Below, piece by piece: positions 60,208 to 64,000 of a stretch of DNA of 64,000 nt. Positions within the stretch are counted from its first letter, which is position 1; each line of letters starts with the position of its first letter. Origin of the DNA: Capronia americana. Lineage: Eukaryota > Ascomycota > Eurotiomycetes > Chaetothyriales > Herpotrichiellaceae. Under the pieces are notes generated by a model. It did not search any database, was not told where the DNA came from, and saw only the letters and a program-made list of their open reading frames with translations. The DNA is taken from assembly GCA_016110215.1 (NCBI GenBank), contig JADWQD010000009.1:188093-252092 (forward strand). Direction: 5' to 3'. A program made the position numbers and the translations under genes.

Positions 60208-62868
60208 TCATCTATCGCTGACTCTGGAAACTCCTTCCTTCTCACCCCCTCTCCCTCCTGTGCCAGGCGGCAGAAGGACGTCAGGAAGCTTTATTCCCAG
60301 ACTGCCTTTGGACCCGGTCTCCTTTTCCTTCTTCGGTGGTGTTTTGGTTCCTCCATTGTTATTGTTGTCTCTTTCCTCGTCTTCGCGGAGCTCGACCTCG
60401 AGCTTCTTCAATTTCTCCCCGCGAAGCACCTTCATGATCTCTTCTCGGTCGAGGGTCTCATATTCGAGGAGCGCGTCCTTTAACGCTTCCAGTTCTTTCC
60501 GCTTTTCCTTCACGATGCGGTCGGCCCGCTGTCGTCCACCTTCCACGATCTCTCGGACTTCGCGCTCAATCTCCATCTTGGTCTCACTTGAAAGCTTGTC
60601 ATAGTCGGAAGCGAGATCGACGTTTCCGAGTTTGGGAGAATAGCCACACTGGGTGACAAGATAGAAAGCTGTCTGGGTAGCGGACTGCACGTCATGGGCA
60701 ATGCCACTGGTCACCTTGTTCGGGCCGTAAATCAACTCTTCTGCTGCTCGTCCACCCATTGACACGTCGATCTGAGCAATGAATTGGTCGTAGGCCATGC
60801 TCACCGCGTCCATCTCCGGGAGGAAGTGAGTGATACCGAGAGCCCGGCCACGGGGGATGATGGTCACCTTGTACAGCTGATTACTGGCTGGGGTGAACAA
60901 GTTCACCAAAGTATGGCCAGCTTCGTGGTACGCAGTCTGAATCTTGTCCTTTTCCCGGATCACGCGGGATTTGTTTTCGGCACCCATCATGATCTTGTCC
61001 TTAGCCCACTCAAAGTTCTGAGCGGTGACTTTCTTGTACTTTAACCGGGAGGCGTTGACTGCGGCTTGGTTGCAGAGGTTTTCAAGGTCGGCGCCAGACA
61101 TGCCGCTGGTGGCTCGGGCAAGGTTAGTGGCGTCCACATCAGCAGCAATTGGCATGTTTCGCATGTGGTGCTTCAGGATTTGGACCCGGCCGCGGACATC
61201 TGGCAGGGGTACGTTGACAGTGCGGTCGAATCGACCTGGGCGCACAAGGGCCTTATCCAGTGACTCCGGGTAATTCGTTGCCGCAATGAGGATCACACCA
61301 GTGCTAGGGCTGAATCCGTCCAGTTCGGTCAGAAGCTGGTTGAGGGTCTGTTTGGCGTAGGCGGGATCTCGAGCGTTTCTCTTCCCTCCGACAGCGTCCA
61401 GCTCGTCGATGAAGATAATCGCGGGGGCTTTGTTTCGTGCTTGAGTGAAGAGATCCCGGACGCGCTTGGCACCAACGCCGACATAGAGTTCGTCGAACTC
61501 GGAGCCGGACATGTAGAAGACAGGCACACCAGCCTCGCCGGCAACAGCACGGGCGAGCATCGTCTTGCCAGTACCCGGCGGACCGACGAGAAGAACACCC
61601 TTTGGCAGCTTGCCGCCCAGTTGATTGAACTTCTCTGGATTTTTCAAGAATTCGACCAGCTCTTGGAGTTCGTCCTTGGCCTCGTCGCAGCCGTGGACAT
61701 CGCTGAAGCGGACGGTTTGGTGCTGCGGCTGTACTTCGTTGTTTTGGCCAACTCGGGTTCGAAAGCTGCCCGTCATTTCCACGACCATGGTGAGGACAAC
61801 CAAGAGGAAATAGCCAGCCAAGCTAACCCAGAGTATCGTTTTGACCCATTTCAGAATCGTGGCACCCCAAGACTCTTCGACCACGACGTAGAGCGGAGCC
61901 TCTTTTGCCCCAGTACCAGACTTGTTGCTGGGCATGACGACCTGTCCCCCGTAGTTCTGCCCGGCGACTGCTTGGCCTACGGCTCGCAATTTGTCCGGGC
62001 TCAGACCACCGCCGTGCGCTGCAGAAATATTGGAATTGGCAGAACCCGGTGCTGGAACGGACCCAGTCATCTGCAAAGCCTTGAGGTAGGAAGCATCGGC
62101 GGCGGGATTGGTAGCATATCGACCGGACTGGTACCTTTCGATGACAAGCTTGGGCATGTTCGCACGTAGGAGGGCGGAGTAGAAGGCATTCTGGGCAGTG
62201 GCGCTTGTTGGATTGTTATTCGCGGTGCGCTCGGCGTGGGCGAGCATGTTCTGGTTCGAAAGCGACGACGTCGATGAGAACTGTCGGAACTGCTTCTTCA
62301 AGGCCGAATGCCCTCCTCGTCTCGGAGGCCCAAAGAGTAGAGACACAACCGGGGATTGCGTCTGGGACGGTATAAATGTGTTTCTGGACGTCGTCGCCCT
62401 CAGCGCCGCCCGTGGCGCACTCGTCGAGAACACGCTGCGCATAGCTGAGAGCGGATTTAAATGAGAGGCGACCGCGGAGGAGAGAGATTTCGAGGTGGAC
62501 GGAGAGGTCATGAGGACGCCGGTCATGGTCGGAAGGGAAGCGATGAAATCAGGTAGCACGATGTCGGAGGTGGCCTGCAACGCATTAGAACGGTTTGGAA
62601 CTCGAGGAGTGTTGTCTCGTACGCTCGACCGACTTATCCTCTTGGTTGTCGAATGTATCTGTCGTCCATCTTGTTCAGGTCGCAGCCGTGCGAGTCGGTA
62701 TTTTCGGAGGGTCTGGAGGGGCGAAGTGAAGAGTGAAGGGAACGTGGTTAGCACATCGGGCCCGATCGCAGACAGGCTCTGAATAAGAGGCATGGTCAGC
62801 ATGTGGTGATGTGCAGCCATGACTGAGATACTCACAGGCAGTTGAGCGAAGGGAGCCTGGAGCGCCAT
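60208..62868 (-). CDS. YME1: Mitochondrial i-AAA protease
   Basis: ATP-dependent zinc metalloprotease of the mitochondrial inner membrane, active site in the intermembrane space; degrades misfolded and surplus inner-membrane proteins. Start ATG at 62868. A 57-nt intron (62835-62779; GTGAGT, GCTGACC branch, ATTCAG) leaves 867 aa. The N-terminus is rich in Arg/Ser, suited to a presequence. A single TM segment (ILWVSLAGYFLLVVLTMVV) lies at about 325-343, before the AAA domain. Walker A is GPPGTGKT (about 410-417), Walker B IIFIDELDAVGG, second region of homology NYPESLDKALVRPGRFDR. The peptidase motif is HEAGH (about 629-633). One TM segment rather than two marks YME1 rather than the m-AAA subunits. 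The C-terminal tail is a charged coil and a Gly-rich end. Confidence 0.95.
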   Translation of the reverse strand: MALQAPFAQLPVSISVMAAHHHMLTMPLIQSLSAIGPDVLTTFPSLFTSPLQTLRKYRLARLRPEQDGRQIHSTTKRISRSSVRDNTPRVPNRSNALQATSDIVLPDFIASLPTMTGVLMTSPSTSKSLSSAVASHLNPLSAMRSVFSTSAPRAALRATTSRNTFIPSQTQSPVVSLLFGPPRRGGHSALKKQFRQFSSTSSLSNQNMLAHAERTANNNPTSATAQNAFYSALLRANMPKLVIERYQSGRYATNPAADASYLKALQMTGSVPAPGSANSNISAAHGGGLSPDKLRAVGQAVAGQNYGGQVVMPSNKSGTGAKEAPLYVVVEESWGATILKWVKTILWVSLAGYFLLVVLTMVVEMTGSFRTRVGQNNEVQPQHQTVRFSDVHGCDEAKDELQELVEFLKNPEKFNQLGGKLPKGVLLVGPPGTGKTMLARAVAGEAGVPVFYMSGSEFDELYVGVGAKRVRDLFTQARNKAPAIIFIDELDAVGGKRNARDPAYAKQTLNQLLTELDGFSPSTGVILIAATNYPESLDKALVRPGRFDRTVNVPLPDVRGRVQILKHHMRNMPIAADVDATNLARATSGMSGADLENLCNQAAVNASRLKYKKVTAQNFEWAKDKIMMGAENKSRVIREKDKIQTAYHEAGHTLVNLFTPASNQLYKVTIIPRGRALGITHFLPEMDAVSMAYDQFIAQIDVSMGGRAAEELIYGPNKVTSGIAHDVQSATQTAFYLVTQCGYSPKLGNVDLASDYDKLSSETKMEIEREVREIVEGGRQRADRIVKEKRKELEALKDALLEYETLDREEIMKVLRGEKLKKLEVELREDEERDNNNNGGTKTPPKKEKETGSKGSLGIKLPDVLLPPGTGGRGGEKEGVSRVSDR

Positions 62869-63264
62869 TGCTGGGGTTGGGTGGCGGCACCGGCCGCAGG
62901 AATACGGGAAGACGACAGAAGGATGAAGAAACTGTGAGACGAATAACCGATCAAGTAAAAAGAAACAAACGGACAATTAAAGAGATAACATGGCGTGCCA
63001 CGCCTGATATCGTCGACGATGTTTGGCACGCAGGCAAAGGGTAAAGAGATGAGCGATGGCAGCAGGTGACGCCTTCGTCTTCGCCTCAGATGAGATGCTT
63101 GACGATAGACCCGAATCGGGTCTCCTGCTGCTCCGCTCTGGCGAAAGTTATTCCGCTCCGCTCCGGCTTGCCCCGTCTCTCCATCCGAATCCGGCGGACT
63201 TGAACTCTGCAATTTGCTACATTATGGAGGATTACAAAACTACTGAGATATCTATACCTCATTC
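62869..63264. other. Intergenic, 0.4 kb
   Basis: Promoter region of YME1 and 3' flank of the membrane-protein gene. Nothing else seen. Confidence 0.5.
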
Positions 63265-64000
63265 TCAACCCGTTTTCGTCAAGCGCGGTGACCCTAACGG
63301 CGACACGAATACTGGACTGTGAGTCTCCGACCGTGGTGTCCCCGGAGACGGCATGGGCGACCTTTGCTCCTCGGGCGTTCCTGGAGGCGACCCAGCGGTC
63401 GGCTCAGTGGGCGTAGCTGCAGAGCTACCAGCAGGCGAGTATGCAGGGTGATGCTCGTGAATATAAGTACTTCCTGGCAGCTCTTGAGGAATCGGAGGCT
63501 GCTTGGTGATGATGGGCGATGGTGCCGCCTTGGTCGGGTCATACGCTGGGGGCGGGTTTGCCGTGAACATGGGCCAGCTGTTGGCCGGGGCGGATGACGG
63601 AGATACCACCCGTTTCTCTGGAATATCCAGCTCGTGCATGGTTGCCGCTCTCGATATGGACATGGGAGGCATCGCTGGTTCTTCTGCCGGAAATGTAGTC
63701 ACACGATTGGCTTCAGCCTGCCTCCTCGCCTTGCGCTTCCTTCTCACGTAAAAGAAGACACCCACACATACGATCATGATGAACGCCCAGATGGACACAG
63801 GGATTGCAATCTTTGCCCCGGGTGGGAAGCTGGGCTTTTGTGCCTGCACCACAAGCGGATACTTCTGGGAGAAGACATGGTCGGTAATCAGAGTCAGGCC
63901 CGCTACCGTTGGAGTGGTCGCCGGAACATATGACGTGGGCGGGATTGAATAGCACGGCGTTTCCCAGCCAATGTTGGTATAGTAAATCTGGTAGCCACTA
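63265..64000 (-). CDS. Single-pass membrane protein, partial (5' end beyond window)
   Basis: The frame is open from the stop at 63265 to the right edge, at least 244 codons; the start lies outside. The visible order is an extracellular part (GYQIYYTNIGWETPCYSIPP, then a Thr/Pro-rich stretch); the membrane segment AIPVSIWAFIMIVCVGVFFYV; then RRKRKARRQ as a stop-transfer basic patch. A Pro/Ser-rich cytoplasmic tail follows with repeated SPxGTP/PPAYDP elements. This type I layout is typical of fungal surface sensor or cell-wall-associated proteins (WSC/Mid2-like in outline). No specific ectodomain is recognisable in the portion seen. Confidence 0.75.
   Translation of the reverse strand, partial: SGYQIYYTNIGWETPCYSIPPTSYVPATTPTVAGLTLITDHVFSQKYPLVVQAQKPSFPPGAKIAIPVSIWAFIMIVCVGVFFYVRRKRKARRQAEANRVTTFPAEEPAMPPMSISRAATMHELDIPEKRVVSPSSAPANSWPMFTANPPPAYDPTKAAPSPIITKQPPIPQELPGSTYIHEHHPAYSPAGSSAATPTEPTAGSPPGTPEEQRSPMPSPGTPRSETHSPVFVSPLGSPRLTKTG

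Noticed and set aside
60208..62976. Longer YME1 frame starting upstream of 62868
   Set aside because: The additional residues are from a non-ATG start and lie in the 5' leader; MALQAPF is the first in-frame ATG that gives a plausible presequence.

Overview
The window is nuclear DNA from a filamentous ascomycete (Pezizomycotina). The genes carry short introns, mostly 44-71 nt, with CTRAY-type branch points. The gene content is typical of that group: HET-domain proteins, a NACHT-TPR NLR-like protein, a rhodopsin-like membrane protein, a fungal PD-(D/E)XK-like protein, and mitochondrial proteins QCR6 and YME1. I cannot name the genus. Exon boundaries below were worked out by hand from splice signals and frame continuity. 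Families are recognised from motifs, not from database searches.

Layout. 0-13 kb: QCR6 (complex III hinge), a GRAM/WBP2-like WW ligand, a trypsin-fold protease-like protein, a class V aminotransferase, a lineage-specific ORF, a long gene-poor span, and a D-2-hydroxyacid dehydrogenase. 13.7-27 kb: an island that looks like fungal self/non-self or immune-type machinery. It holds a tail-anchored divergent kinase, a frameshifted HET relic, a 1214-aa DUF7708-NACHT-TPR protein with a C-terminal membrane segment, a divergently transcribed EGH-type GT2 mannosyltransferase, a membrane-anchored kinase with an acidic N-terminus, and a truncated HET-type protein. 27.7-42.9 kb: housekeeping genes, namely cis-prenyltransferase (RER2), an F-box/WD40 protein (FWD-1-like), glycerol-3-phosphate acyltransferase (SCT1/GPT2), a coiled-coil protein, a rhodopsin-like 7TM protein and an APC-family permease. 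43-56 kb: accessory genes, namely a protein with an Asn-Gln-Ser repeat tail, a dynamin-like GTPase of SLIP-GC type, a small basic disordered protein, a PD-(D/E)XK-like protein and a small zinc-ribbon protein. 57-64 kb: an interrupted tRNA-Cys gene, a HET protein, YME1 (i-AAA protease) and a single-pass membrane protein that runs off the right edge.

The most unusual object is the tRNA-Cys(GCA) gene at 56977-57117 (minus). It has a conventional 12-nt anticodon-loop intron after position 37. It also has a 57-nt insertion in the D-loop with every hallmark of a spliceosomal intron: a GTAAGA donor, a TAACTAAC branch region, a pyrimidine-rich stretch and a TTCAG end. Precise GT-AG removal restores a perfect 72-nt tRNA-Cys with the U73 discriminator. 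Both internal Pol III promoter boxes are intact. A spliceosome-type intron inside a Pol III tRNA gene is, as far as I know, not an established arrangement.

Other points: AAG 3' splice sites and GTCAGT donors recur in several genes; a 23-bp triplicated repeat overlaps a start codon; a 9-bp repeat encodes an (NQS)n tail; and the first YME1 intron is a multiple of three with no stop.
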